From Arcuatula senhousia (Eukaryota > Mollusca > Bivalvia > Mytilida > Mytilidae): a stretch of DNA of 64,000 bases. A program made the translations under genes and the position numbers. The notes below the pieces were generated by a model. It did no database searches and was not told where the DNA came from. It saw nothing but the letters and a program-made list of their open reading frames with translations. The DNA is taken from positions 1,798,001 to 1,862,000 of the forward strand of contig OZ020311.1 in NCBI GenBank assembly GCA_963971305.1. Reading direction: 5' to 3'. The stretch's first letter is position 1. Every line of letters starts with the position of its first letter. Of the stretch, positions 35,106-47,394 are shown piece by piece.

Positions 35106-35530
35106 AGGAAGCAGAGGTACCAATGGGGTATCCGAATGTCAAAATAGACGATAAAGATATGTGGAATAAGTGCACGCGACACAACTAACATTAAAGAAAC
35201 GGCAATTTAAAAAATCATAATGGAAAACAGCCAGCAGTCTTCAACATGACCAGAGGTCACTGCTCGTCGTCTAGCATTGGCCCAAGACAAAAAATAAAAT
35301 ACATAAGATTCAAACAAATCCCTTGAATATCAAAGAAAGACCCATTTCTGGACATAAAAAAACAGATAGTAAACAAGTCCGAAAGGGCAGAGACAAAACA
35401 AGAACGGGACAAAAACAGACAACAAATAAATATGGAACACAAAATAACTGAAAATCAATCAACACCGCGAACTCCAGTCGAAACAAGAGTGAACTAAGGT
35501 GCTCCGGAAGAGTAAGCAGTTACGGTCACC
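35106..35530 (-). mobile_element. PLE tail copy split by a family B insertion
   Basis: The tail runs from AGGAAGCAGAGGTACC to GAATGTCAAAA, is interrupted at 35145-35376, and resumes at GTCCGAAAGGGCAGAGACAA to AAGAGTAAGCAGTTAC. Uninterrupted copies elsewhere read GTCAAAAGTCCGAAAGG across this point. Confidence 0.75.
35145..35376 (-). mobile_element. 5'-truncated family B insertion
   Basis: Inserted inside the PLE tail. On the minus strand it begins at TTGTTTACTATCTGTTTT, well inside the longer copy at 35655-36068. It runs to the family's 3' end, CACATATCTTTATCGTCTA. Variable 5' truncation with a fixed 3' end points to a retrotransposed (LINE- or SINE-like) repeat. Confidence 0.65.
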
Positions 35531-35654
35531 ACGAGTTCTTAATGAGTGATTTGCGACGTATTTACAAGTTAAATTATGACAATGTTGTTTTTCAACTCCC
35601 AAAAGTCTAAATCCTCGAAAAACTAACGAGTTCCGACGATTTCACGCGAGTTTG

Positions 35655-36068
35655 TAAGGTTCTCTCTTGGTGAATTGAACTATTGTCGATTTGATTTTTT
35701 AAGTGTGTTAATTTTTTGTGCTTTGTACAAGATAAACAATAGAGGGAAGGTTGGGTCCAAAAAACTAGTTTAACCCCGCCACACTTTTTATGTGCCTGTC
35801 CTAAGCCAGGAATCCTTGTCAAAGCTTTTGTTTGTCCTTGTCTACTATCTGTTTTTTTTTGGGTTTTTTTTATGTCCAGAAATGGGTCTTTCTTTGATAT
35901 TCTAGGGATTTGTTTGAATCTTATGCATTGTATTTTTAGTCTTGGGCCAATGCTAGACGACGAGCAGTGACCTCTGGTCATGTTGAAGACTGACTGCTGG
36001 CTGTTTTCCATTGTGATTTTTTAAATTGCCGTTTCTTTAATGTTGGTTGTGTCGCGTACACTTATTCC
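35655..36068 (+). repeat. Family B repeat, longer copy
   Basis: Order: GGTTCTCTCTTGGTGAATTG, CTAGTTTAACCCCGCCACAC, CTAAGCCAGGAATCC, TGTCCAGAAATGGGTCTTTC, TGACCTCTGGTCATGTTGAA, GTTGTGTCGCGTACACTTAT. A second copy of the same length is at 63135-63560. No significant open frame. The 3' 200 bp are the inverted counterpart of 35145-35376. Confidence 0.6.
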
Positions 36069-38272
36069 AGTACGAGTAACTGAGAGTTAATTGCCAGTCT
36101 TTGTGATCAAATGCGAGTTGTAAACTCGTAAGGAAATCTCGTATATGTGAAGGGGGTACGTCTTTGCTGCCATAACTTATTCGTAAGTATGTGTAGCTAA
36201 GTCTGCACTTGGACTGAAAAAAGATGTTTTATTTTATTTTAAGTTCTAAGAAGTGTAATGTGAAAACTTTGCAATTATAAATCACATTTTTCACAAAAAA
36301 TCGGAATGGTGTTCCTTTGTCCTCCTATAGACAAAGTCGTGCCCTGTGGAGTTAGTTGAACAAATCCCCTAGCTTATTCAAGATATATTATTTTCCTAGA
36401 TATGGTGTACTTGAACATGAGATTATATCTCAAGTGTACACTTCATTTATTACTATTATCTTAATTGATGTAAATTCTAAAACCTAGGATTTAACTCCAT
36501 TGCAGTATAAATAAACCGAAGAAAATGATTAGTTGCATTTGCATTGAAAGAAAATTGGGTTTATTTTCTTGTAAACTTTATAAAAGTCAAATGAACTTTG
36601 ATTGGATTAATGATAATTTAAACTACGCCTAATATCGTGAAGAAAGTATTATCGAATCCAGTTGAAACCGGAATACAACAATGAAGTTTATATACACTAT
36701 GCAGTTGCACGGACGCCACATGAATGCAATGTGATTGACAGGTGTAAATATTTATACGCCGATTTAATAAACCGAATTTTTAATACTTTGACTTAGGAAA
36801 AAAATAATTAATTTACAAAATTTTCGCGCCGAATATATCAATAAATTTATTTATAAGTATTAACTGTAATAATTTTGTGGTTTATAGAAGCACTAAACTA
36901 AATTCCTAATGGTGCACATTTAACATAATCCGCATAATCCGATGTGCACCATGAAAAATTTAGTTTATGGTTCAATAAACCAAAAACAATATTAGAGTTA
37001 ATTCTTATTTGTCCTTAGAGATATCCAATATTACTAATTATTTAGATTTCATTTGGTTTTATGCATTTTCAAAACTTTTTTAATGGTGGATTTCCTATGT
37101 TTGGGGTTTTGTGCTATTGGTGTAGAATAAAATTCCGAAATGGCCATAAAGCTCATAAAAATTAATTGCAATTGAATTTGAAATTACATTTGTCTTATAG
37201 TCTCATGTAATATACTCCATATCCTTTTATAGAATATTTGCATTCTAACTTGTTAAGTTGCCACTTATGATGAAAGAGGTTTTCGTCTGGTAATAACATA
37301 TTTTTATAAGTAAAAAAGTTTGTGACGATCATGCAATCTGACAATACAACTCACTTTTTCCAAAGCTGTATTGGCATAGGTAGATAATACCCATAGTGTA
37401 TCTCTTTTTTTCAAATAATAACAAAAACATATTAATATTCTTTTCCAAAATGCTTGCAGAATGAAAAGAACGTAACATTCATGTATCGTTTGCCATTGAT
37501 TGTACAAAATAAACATTGTATATTTTGCTTTGTGGCTAAACAATATTAAATAAACAAACAAAAGGGTCTTCATTATTGAAATTTGATTAACATAATTAAT
37601 AATAGATGAATAATTCAGTATATATTTGTTTCATAAGAGTTCGTTCAACCTTTTTTGACCTTAAACGTTACTTTAAATCACAATAAAAGCAGGTCATAGA
37701 ATAAACCTTCATAAAATATGCCTTAATTATTTATCTATTTGCAATTTTACAGACAGTAATAATGTATTTATAGCATTCCGTCTTATGAACAAATAGAAAG
37801 GGGAATACAGGTACATGAATCGGAAATTTTGAAATATGCAAAGAAAAACTAGGTGTCCGTCATTTAGGTTTCATTTGTGTTGCCAGAGAAAAATCAAGGC
37901 AGAATGACAATAAAACTATTCAACAACTCTTTTCATACATCAAAATACAACATTTCTGGGTTCTTAATTTAACCAATACTCCTCAAAACCATAAAAGCAA
38001 GGTTATAATTTGCTTTCAAAACATTTAATGTTATAAGTGAGACATATATTTATATTTGAAATGTATATTAAAATATATGTATAAAAACTATCCACATTGC
38101 ATCATTATTAAAGAACCACCATTTACTTCATACCAGTTTGGTATTATATTTAAAACTATCATAAAGTCTCCAAATTGATGTTGAAAATTCAAATAAGTTC
38201 AGTCAATTAACCTTTTTTTCAAATTAAAGAATTGAATTATATTTTGTGAACCTAGAAAAAAGCATAATAATG
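36069..38272. other. AT-rich non-coding sequence
   Basis: Nothing recognisable apart from the hairpin at 36878-36982. Confidence 0.4.
36878..36982. repeat. Imperfect 105-bp hairpin
   Basis: TGGTTTATAGAAGCACTAAA on the left pairs with TTTATGGTTCAATAAACCA on the right. Inner arms AATGGTGCACAT and ATGTGCACCAT pair around a roughly 18-base loop. Possibly a minimal MITE. Confidence 0.5.
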
Positions 38273-38870
38273 TAGAAATACAAAATGCCTTTGTGGATAT
38301 TTATAAAAACTGTTGATTTCTTTATTCTGTATAGGCATTTTTGAACAAGTAACCACTGATTAGCAGCATTTGAATCTAAATATTTAGAAGTCGCAAAACT
38401 CAAAGTTCCGTTTGTAAATAACAAATATGGGACTTCGCACCTGTATGTGCTAAAAATTGTCAGTAACCTGCCAAAGTTGGTGATTTCCTGCGGGTACTCA
38501 GGTTTACTCACCAATTAAACTGACTGCCTGATATGGCCTAGGAGTACCTAAAAGGATGTTAGAGACGTTATCTAACTCAGGAAGCAATACAAGTATTGAA
38601 GATATCGATCATGAACATAACAAGAAATCATTCTTTTGTGCTTTGATCAATTTTGAATTTAGACAATCGAAAAATTTCAAAAAAAATATTTAGATTGGTA
38701 ATGTTCGTGTCAGATAACTCTGACAAAAAGGTTTGTTATTACCCTCGGATACCTCTGGTCCACTTGCAGAGGTAATCGACATAGCTGTTTCAAAATACAA
38801 AGTACCATATGGGTGTCTGTAAAACTCTTAATTTCGTTATGCTGTATATTTTAACGAGTTACCTCTCTAC
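38273..38870 (-). repeat. Family A repeat, more than one monomer, rearranged
   Basis: Contains the block with TTAGCAGCATTTGAATCTAA, an unrelated insert (about 38410-38590), then ATCGATCATGAACATAACAA, GTTCGTGTCAGATAACTCTG, GAGGTAATCGACATAG and the start of a next monomer (TTCGTTATGCTGTATATT). Ribozyme core decayed (CTAATCA). Confidence 0.5.
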
Positions 38871-40167
38871 CCTTTTCTACATTTATCTAATTTAAATTTT
38901 CCGGGTTTTTCCCTGACCAATCAAGTTCCGTTTGACATCCGATTCGGTCAGAAACATTTCTCCGTGACTAATAATTAGATTTTAGCAGTATCTTAGTAAA
39001 CAGATACTATTGAAATACCTTGTAGATAAGTGTTAATAGTTTTAGCGATCAAAATGCACGCAACAAATAGAAATATTACGAAATCTACAGCGTGGGTGCG
39101 AATAGAAAAACAATATATATAGATTATCATAACAAAATTTAATCATTAATAATGACTCAACAATAAGAAGTAGTATAAAACTGGTGCATGTGTACCGTTT
39201 AAGTGTTAAATGCACAACCCAGCAAAAACTTCTTTGCATATTGAAAGATTGTGATTATTCCTCTGTTTTCAGAAAAATAAATTGCCATTTGCTTGGTGAA
39301 AATCTTTTCCCCTTTGAACATTTTGAAAATGAGGATTCTGAAAAAAAACCAATAAAATTTCGCGCACTCGCTGTTTTTTGCAAAAAAGTCCGACGACCGA
39401 GGAATCGATTTGCAGTGACCTAATGCCAGAAGGCTGAGCGGTGTCTAGATGGGATTTTGATTTTTTTGTTAAAGAAATCGAGTTAACGATATAATATATA
39501 TCGATATAAATAAATATAATTTTATCGAAACAACGATATATTTTTTTTCGAAATAACGATACATTTTTTCTAAGAAGGAAATATTTTTCGAAATAAAAAA
39601 AATAATGCATCGAAATAACGATAGAATAGGTGTGTGTGTGTGTGTGTGTGGGTGGGTGTGTGTGTGTGTGTGTCCCTTGAGGGGTGGGGCTCCGTAGTCT
39701 CACAAATATATGGTCGATGTTTCTCAATCGGTGCTGAGTCAAAATACAAGTCATATGATTAAACGCTAATCTTAAAGACCCAATTATATACAAAGATCAA
39801 CTAACATACGGATAAGGAATCTCGACTTGGGACGTACACTTATGAATTGTTCGATAAACCGTCGTGCAAATTGTGCGGCAACGAATTGTTTTAACGTTTT
39901 AAAACATGAGTTGGTTTCGATTGAAATTGAAATATTCTATTTTACAAAAATTGAAATATTCTATCTGACAAAAATTGAAATGATCTTTCTAACTAAAAAT
40001 GGATGCAAAGCGAGGAAAAAAGTACAAGGAGAATGATGATAACACAAAATATACCGTGGATTAAATTGTTTACCCGACGTAGAATTCATGAAAATAAATA
40101 GGAAAAAAATATTTTTTCTTTCGTATTCTCTCCTGCTTACATTTCATGATTCTCGTTTAACAACTAC
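38871..40167. other. Non-coding sequence with simple repeats
   Basis: 39440-39620 is rich in variants of TCGAAATAACGATA, followed by the GT microsatellite. Near 39920-39990 the phrase AAAATTGAAATATTCTAT is repeated. Otherwise nothing. Confidence 0.4.
39631..39671. repeat. (GT)n microsatellite
   Basis: Two runs of GT interrupted by GGGTGGG. Confidence 0.85.
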
Positions 40168-40430
40168 TTTTAAAATACACATACCAAAACGGGAACAAAA
40201 CGGGTAATTGGGTTATGCTGTATATGCATATTTCAAGGAGTAAACTTTCGTCAGCAGCATTTGAATCAAAACATCGACCATGTGCAGTACAAGGAAAGAA
40301 ACCTGGTGTTTTAAAAAAAATTGAATTTAACAAACGGAAATTTCAGCGACAAAATAGTATTACATTTAATTGGTAAATTCGTGTCAGACAAGTCTGACGA
40401 CCAGGCTTGTGATTACCCTCGGGAAGTTGA
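40168..40430 (-). repeat. Family A repeat copy with internal deletion
   Basis: Blocks run from CCAAAACGGGAAC to GATTACCCTCGGG. After TTTGAATCAAAACAT it jumps directly to CGACCATGTGCAGTACAAGG, losing about 100 bases of the monomer. Confidence 0.6.
40215..40260 (-). ncRNA. Hammerhead-like motif, family A
   Basis: Minus strand: ATGCTG, CTGACGA (position 7 is C, which hammerheads tolerate), a weakened helix II (AAG...CTT), GAA, helix III ATATGCATAT, cleavage base A, CAGCAT. Helix I and the core are preserved, but helix II is reduced to about three pairs. Confidence 0.45.
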
Positions 40431-40479
40431 AGATTTTGCCGGAACTATTTCTGTGTGTAATTTCATTTTAGATAATTTT

Positions 40480-40660
40480 GGTTGCCGTGTATGCCAAAAT
40501 TTCAAGACTGGATTTGAATTGTATGCATTTTATTTTGACTTTAGGTGAATCGCACAATACTGGCCTCTTTGAGGTTTGCTGGCTGTTTTTTATTGTGGTC
40601 TTTTTATATTGCAGCTTGCTTATGTGGCTGTGTCGCGTATCTCATTATATTCTTTTGAAC
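40480..40660 (+). repeat. Family B repeat fragment, followed by family D-like sequence
   Basis: TTTGAATTGTATGCATTTTA, TTGAGGTTTGCTGGCTG and GGCTGTGTCGCGTATCTCAT match family B. From 40675 to 40790 the phrase 'gggcagacattccggagaaattg' resembles family D and its relatives. Confidence 0.45.
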
Positions 40661-40790
40661 TCGAATTTCAAATGTTCGAGTGAAAGACAAAACAGGGCAG
40701 ACATTCCGGAGAAATTGAAGACTGCAATGATACAGGCATTTAAAAAAGTTGGGTTTGCACCAAAGCTCCTTTTTCTATGGCGATCTTATA

Positions 40791-43700
40791 TCTATATGTG
40801 AGAAGTAATTTGTATATTGATTATATAATGCTATCATTTTCAAAATTAAAAGGTTATTGAATGACCTACAATTTAAGCCATGACTTTTCCTCTTTAAAGG
40901 TTTTTACCAGATAATTGGTTTACCTTTCTTGGGGAAACTGAAATGGATCTCGATAGAAATTCAGTTAATTATCGACACCGGGAAACAAAAAAAGAACTAG
41001 TCGGCACGATTTGAGAAAAGAGAAGTTTACTCTGTTACCAGATTTTGAAATTGTAGATCGCCTCTATGGATTGACACGTCTCAATAACATGAATGAAAAC
41101 AAACTTATCTTGTAACTTAGTGACTTTAATAGGGAAGTTGGTTAATAGTCAATTACAAAGATCGTGTTTAAAACTTTAAGATACCATACGAGCCCTTGAA
41201 ACTGTATACATAAAGATGCAACTGGGTTAAATTAATTATGTTTAATTATTTGAAAGCGATCGAATTGTTACCTGATACCTGTGTGGATTTTTAGCTTCTT
41301 TCATTCCTAAAAAGACATCTTATAAGAGCAGGTTTAAAATTGGAATAATAAATTAGATTTTAAAGCATCTTTTCTTAAAAGAGCACTTCAAATGGAATAT
41401 GCATGAGTATGAAATACTAGATTCGTACTTTCACCTATTTTTAAATGATTTCTGTAAAATGAAATATTAACCCACAGTTAACTGTACGAAAAAATCAAGT
41501 AGCTCTGCTTTTTTAAAGGGAAAAAAAGACTAAAACATATACTTTGTACTTCATTCTGAGTAAAGCAAAGGTGCATCAATGGGCAATCTATAATTTCGTA
41601 CATCCGAAAAGATAAAAAAAATTGGTAGACATAAAATTATCACAATAACATGAGACTTAACAAACAAAAACACAAATCACAACAAATCCGCAATCAATAA
41701 AGTGAACTTTAGCTGATAAGAGGGTTCACCAAGTGCTCTGGAAGAGTAGGCAGTTCCTGATATAGCAAGCAGGGATGAAGCACACCCCCTACATTGTCAA
41801 TGATAGATTAGTGTGTGTTAAAGACAGTTGTATGGTTTGGTCCTTTGTTTTTTTCTCCTGGAATCTTGAGATTGATCATCCTTGCTCAATAATTCAAGTA
41901 TGAGTTTTAAGAATGAAATCTTAGATGTCTTGAAACTTTGAGAATATAAAGAAAATTGTTAAATGAGTAATTTCATTGATTAGGTATAAAATGTCTAGAT
42001 ACCATACAAACTCTTGAAAATGTATATACAATATACAGTTGAGTTAAACTTATTATTTTTCAAATTCATTTGAAGAGTAAATGTAACCTTATACCAGCTT
42101 GAATTTTGAACTCATTGAATTCATTCCAAATAAGACATGTTATAAGTGCAAATTTTGTTAAATGTAAAATAAAATATATAAATCATCTATGATGCGTTAG
42201 GGCTCTTTAGGATCAGTTTAAAGTAAATTCATACCAAATCAAGAAAAAACTTATACAATAGACTGTGTCACTTCGCAAATTCTTCGTCAACGATAGCAAA
42301 GTCATTTCATTTTTATACCTTTTGTATCTTTTGATAGATACATGGTGTAATAATGGTGTTAAGAATTTTTTTAAGCACTTTTAAAATATTTTGGCCCTAA
42401 GCTCTTTTCAAATCAAACATGTTTTATAGGCTTAACAAATTGATGCTTTAAACATGTTCTTTCTATTAATAAAAAATAATATTAAAATCTTAGAGACGTT
42501 CCTATGTCGGTCCCATTAATCTAAACACAATCCTAAACATGTATACGAGCTAAATATTTAACTAAAATTGTATTTAAAATCTAAAGACCATTTTACAGTG
42601 TACAAACATTGCTTTACAATATGTGTACATCTGATTGGAAAATCCAAACGTTTCCAATTTACAAACTCAAACTGGATCCTGATAATCTCGCATTTTAATA
42701 GCTCAACGTTACTAAAATAAACTCAGATAGTTTTCCAAGCTATCAGTATGATGCAACAGACTTGATTTAACATCTCTTTTAGTGATAGCGATCAGATTCT
42801 GAAGTATTGACTTCTCAAAACAAATTTCCAAGATTGAAGTAGCCTACCATACTTGACGGTTAATATTGCACTTAATAGGGTCTATAACTTACGCGTCTAC
42901 AAATGTTATTCTCTAACGTAAGAAAGTTCTGAATAGCCGACTCATACCCTAGGGACGCTGCATCATAACGGTGCTCCATTAATGGTGTTTATATCAGAAG
43001 AGCTACCTTAATTTACAATGATGAAGTTATAATTGGTCGAAAGGAGTCACAAATTGATACTTGGTTAAATATAATTGGTGGATGTCATAGGGCGATATCT
43101 CACGGCTCGGTGTTATGTATGGAATACATAAATAGCAAGGACGTCAACATTTGTGGTCTCATGCTTATCTTGTCGGGTAGAACTTAAATTGAATTTGGAT
43201 ATATTAAATGGTAAAAATCAAATGTCTAAAAAAGATATTATGACAAAATAAAAATGTATATGTAGTTAGGAGCTCAGAGTAAGAGGTTGTAAATGCTTAA
43301 GTTTTAGAGAGGAAACTTTAATCGGGTTGTTATATAATTTCTGAGAGAGAAAAAAAACCTTATGAGTTCTTTTATAAAAAAATGTAACTGTGAAATAACT
43401 GAATGTTTATCTGATATATCCCCTTAAATGTTTAAAATAAGATGACAAAATTAAGCAATTATATTAAAAGCATTCGAAGACAGCGTTCTTCCATTTCAAA
43501 AGAAACGTTTGGCTGACCTAGTTTTAAAAACACGAGGTCTCTTTAAAGTTTATGTTGTTCCAAAAAATACAATACTTTGTGAGTCAAGATTTGGAAAATG
43601 GGCTAAAAACGTATTACAATAATCAAGAAACACATTGATATGCATTTTCTTCCAATAGCTGAAATTATTCCTGAATAAAATGTTTTACCAACGATGGTCA

Positions 43701-44369
43701 ATGCTACCCCAAAACTCCTATTATATTATGCTTAATACCTGCAAGGTGCAATTACTTATGACCAATTCAATTTTTAAAAGATGGTAGGTGTCAAGCAATT
43801 TGATCATGGATTACTTTCATGAGAAATTCTGTTAATGCATTTTACGACGAGTTGTGACAATTAAACGGTAAAATGACGATTATAAAATGTTAAGATAAAT
43901 TAAAGACAACCAAGCTGTTTCTGCGTGTTACAACACCCTCGCCGCTCTGCCTGTGAATCTGTTTTCCGATGGTATTGTTACGTTGTTTTTCTGTATTGGA
44001 AGATTAACGGTGTTTATGTTTTCTTCTTCTCTTGTCAATATCGGTTGTAATTGCTGGGCGATACTTCACTTTTATAGTCCTTTGATACATTTAAATATCT
44101 GTTTCTGCTACAAAAGCAATAATATAGTTGTAGATGCGTCTGTGATTATCATGTTATTTCCACCTTAAAATCACATTTGTAACTTCATATCGAGTGGTTT
44201 GTTTTCCGGGTGATATTACAGCGAGTTGAGGAACACATAGCAATGTGCATTTTGATACTTATTGTGATTGGTTAAAGAAATGAAAACTTAAAGCATTATG
44301 TTACATAGAAGCATGATTTGATTCTTTAATATAATTATATATTCAGAAGTGTTCAATATGTGACTGTTG
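40791..44369. other. AT-rich non-coding sequence with one diverged PLE tail
   Basis: 41565-41840 resembles the PLE tail in minus orientation (AAGCAAAGGTGCATCAATGG, CTGGAAGAGTAGGCAGTTCC). The rest, including a 71-codon hydrophobic open frame at 43953-44168, has no recognisable gene. Confidence 0.35.
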
Positions 44370-44372
44370 TTA

Positions 44373-44665
44373 GGCACGGACCATTTGATTTTCTTGGGGG
44401 GGGGGGCTGGGATTTTTTGAACAAAATTTCCCGGCCCTGATTTTTGTAAAAAAAAATAATCTGGCCAGCAACTAGGTTGATAAAAATAATCTGGTTTCAA
44501 TCTTGCCAATTGAAAAAAAAAAAAATCTTGCCAACAAAATTTCCTTGCTTAATATGTGTGTGAAAAAAATAATATGACCTGCAAAGCGGGCGAAAAAAAA
44601 ATTCCCGGCTCAAGGTAAAATCCCAGCCCCCCCCCCCCCCCCAAGAAAATTAAATGGTCCGTGCC
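44373..44665. mobile_element. MITE with poly-G/poly-C arms, Harbinger-like (TTA target duplication)
   Basis: The TIR is 28 bp with one mismatch (GGCACGGACCATTTGATTTT ... AAAATTAAATGGTCCGTGCC), continuing into a run of about 12 G on one arm and about 15 C on the other. Flanked by TTA at 44370-44372 and 44666-44668. Not related in TIR sequence to the 770/2070 family but built the same way. Confidence 0.75.
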
Positions 44666-44668
44666 TTA

Positions 44669-45054
44669 ATATCACGTCAAAGCAAAGCAAAAAAGACAAA
44701 TACAAAACACATCACTTTGTTTGATTAGATTGATCAATGCTCAATAGACCAAGAACAAAAGATAAAACAAGGCGATAACACACTGAAGATATCTATGGTG
44801 TTAACTTGATACAGACATTTCAAAACAAATGTAGGGTTTAACCAGGTCTGATAGCACCAAACTTCAATTTCGATTGTAAGATCCGATTTTATTAAATACC
44901 CTAACAAATTACAGGGTTTTTGTGTTGCGTATTTACTGGGATTCACAGATTCACAGAGTACTTAAAATATGTTGAAAAGCAATCTTTATTAAGTTCAAAG
45001 TCGTCCGTCGTGATATTATTTGAATTTTGATACTATCTGAGATTGAAAATAGAT
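44669..45054. other. Family D-like and unassigned sequence
   Basis: 44720-44900 has phrases such as GACATTTCAAAACAAATG and GGGTTTAACCAGGT that recall family D in reverse. The remainder is unassigned. Confidence 0.3.
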
Positions 45055-45215
45055 TCTCGACTGGAGTTCGCGTTGTTGATATTCAGTTATTTTGTGTTTC
45101 GATTTTTTACATGTTGTCTGTTTTTGTCCCGTTCTTGTTGGTGTTTACTGGTTTTGTCTCTTCCCTTTCGGACTTTTGACATTTGGATACCCCATTGGTA
45201 CCCCTGCTTCTTTTA
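45055..45215 (+). mobile_element. PLE tail copy, last 160 bp
   Basis: CTCGACTGGAGTTCGCGTTG to CCCATTGGTACCCCTGCTTC, plus orientation, close to the consensus tail end. Confidence 0.7.
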
Positions 45216-45781
45216 AATTACTTTGTTAATTGATTCTAAAAATCCGCTGTTTGATCCGCTCTTATAGCATCCGAACAATGTTAGTTAGTTAGGTATTGCT
45301 TTACTCCCAAACAGCACAATTTCGACTATATCCGGGAGATGAACATGAAAGGGGTGATACAATCAACATGAAATGACAATGAAGTTGAGAAAAAGGGACA
45401 CAAGGCCAATCAGAGAGGATAGTTTTTTACTGCCACTGGAAAAGGGAGTGTTGGTAAGGAACGGGCAATTTAGCCTCCTGCATGGGGATCCAACGGGTTC
45501 TACTCTTATCGAGACCTGAAGGAGGGTTCTTTAACGTCTGAAGAGAATGGTATGTCTCCCAAAACGGTGCACCGCTATGGTTTACGGTCAGGTTTTCCAC
45601 ATGATAGCCTGACGACTACGACAATTATACCTACAGGGCTGAACCATTTAACCACCTGGGGCACACATCCCATTCACTTTGTGGGCAAAGCGGCATGACT
45701 CGATGTCAGGTTTCTGAGCGATTTTAAGTGGACTTTTACCGACAAGCTTAGCGCTGCTACGGGCTTATTCGCCACCAGAAT
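45216..45781. other. GC-richer unassigned block
   Basis: Between 45370 and 45790 base composition is visibly less AT-rich than the surroundings. No open frame longer than about 50 codons and no recognised domain on either strand. Possibly an old gene remnant or an uncharacterised repeat. Confidence 0.3.
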
Positions 45782-46240
45782 CCGCACGGGCAACCTTAAT
45801 TCTATTTTGTTGAGTCAATGTGCACTACCATACAGAAATAAGTTTACACACCATTGTTTACTGATTGTTTGTTTGGTTAGTATTTATGTTCAAGAATTTT
45901 GTTAGCCCAATGTGCAATTTAAAAAATCCAATGTCTTTGAGTACTAAAAAATTGCTTGTGCATGTTTTTTTTTATTTCTTTTTATATATCGTGTCCTGCT
46001 TTACCGGAATCCGCACGGGCAACCTTAATCCTATTTTGTTGAGTCAATGTGCACTATCATACAGAAATAAACACACTATTGTTTACTGTTTGTTTGTTTG
46101 GTTAGTATTTATGTTCAAGAATTTTGTTAGCCCAATGTGCAATTTAAAAAATCCAATGTCTTTGAGTACTAAAAAAATGCTTGTGCATGTTTTTTTTTTA
46201 ATTTCTTTGTATATATGGTGTTGTGCTTTAAGATTTGCAA
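45782..46240. repeat. Two-copy tandem duplication, period 229 bp
   Basis: CCGCACGGGCAACCTTAATY occurs at 45782 and 46011. The following sequence (TTGTTGAGTCAATGTGCACT through TTGAGTACTAAAAAA) is repeated with few changes. The open frame through it is a by-product. Confidence 0.8.
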
Positions 46241-46961
46241 ATTAATAGAATATTACGTATGGCTTTAACTTAGTTCAACTCCCTTAACATACTAATAAAT
46301 GTAATAAGCGTCATTCGTATTTGTTGCTCTTGTGTGATACATGTTACATTTGTCAAAAAGTGAAAAAGTGACGACCTAGCTGGTTCAACCCACTGTGTCT
46401 TTTATGTCTGTGCAAAAGTCGGTCTAGTTATATGAAGTTGCCTTAATTGTTTATTAACCTTTTTGGGTATTTGAGATCAAACTTATTAAGGTATTTTGTT
46501 GTTATCTTTATTTGTTGCAAATAAGACATATGTTTGTCTTCAATTTGATCAGAGAACAAATATGTGTACTTTTTAATGTTTTTTATGCTTCTCATAATGA
46601 TAGCTTTATTTTCTTTTTAAGTATATTGCTGTGGATTTTGGAGCTGTTTCAAAAATTTTAGAGTCTCTTAACTTTTAACAATTTGACCTATCCTTAATAA
46701 ATCATTAGACTAAATGGACAATTGTGTTGGAATTAGCATTGAAGTAACTTTATTTGAGCTGTTCTAACATGAGGGGCCATTATAAGGAACTTTTAATAAC
46801 CAATATTTTCTGGTGAGCAATTCCTTCAGATAGGACCTCTGCTTTATGCTACATGTATACAAAGTTCGTACAATTTCGTTTCTACATGTCATCATCTGTT
46901 ATGATGATCATGAAATCATTCTTGGTATCAGACAATTTGTGTTTTCGTTTTAATAGATCTA
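46241..46961. other. Non-coding flank of the duplicated block
   Basis: From 46757 onward it resembles the flank at 49432 and 51935 (GTTCTAACATGAGGG, then AGGACC and a CTACATGTAT-like phrase). 46380-46500 shows faint family D similarity. No gene. Confidence 0.4.
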
Positions 46962-47394
46962 ATAATGTGTCCATATAAGTACGTTATTTTAGTCATCTGA
47001 CCATAAGTGTGGTAATTCGTGATATGGTGTCAAATCAGAATTACGAAATCGAAAAATTAATTCACATCGTGATTTTGAATGATAACCGCGAAAAGATTAT
47101 CACTTGCTTATATTATTGCATCATAATCATGTAAACAGATAAAAATGAGAGGTTACATGTAATTAAGTGGGACAAAATCTCCACGATAAAACATTCTACA
47201 GAGGTTGTTGATGCATCCCTTTAGCCCTGATTGGTCCTTTTAAAAAAGTAGGGGTAAAAAAAACAAATGTAATCCCAATCTATTTCTAGTGGTAACAAAC
47301 TTCGTATAAAAAAATCATAACAATTAAAACTTAAGTTATCACAAAGAAACCAGTGTGTTTAGACAACGACAACGACGACGACGATGAAATCGCT

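Noticed and set aside
39269..39793. 174-codon minus-strand frame containing a Thr-His run
   Set aside because: Runs through the GT microsatellite and AT-rich simple repeats; no signal peptide or domain.
43953..44168. 71-codon hydrophobic plus-strand frame resembling membrane segments
   Set aside because: No recognisable family, no splice context, and AT-rich sequence often gives hydrophobic frames.
45865..46245. 126-codon plus-strand frame
   Set aside because: Created by the 229-bp tandem duplication; the two halves are copies of each other.
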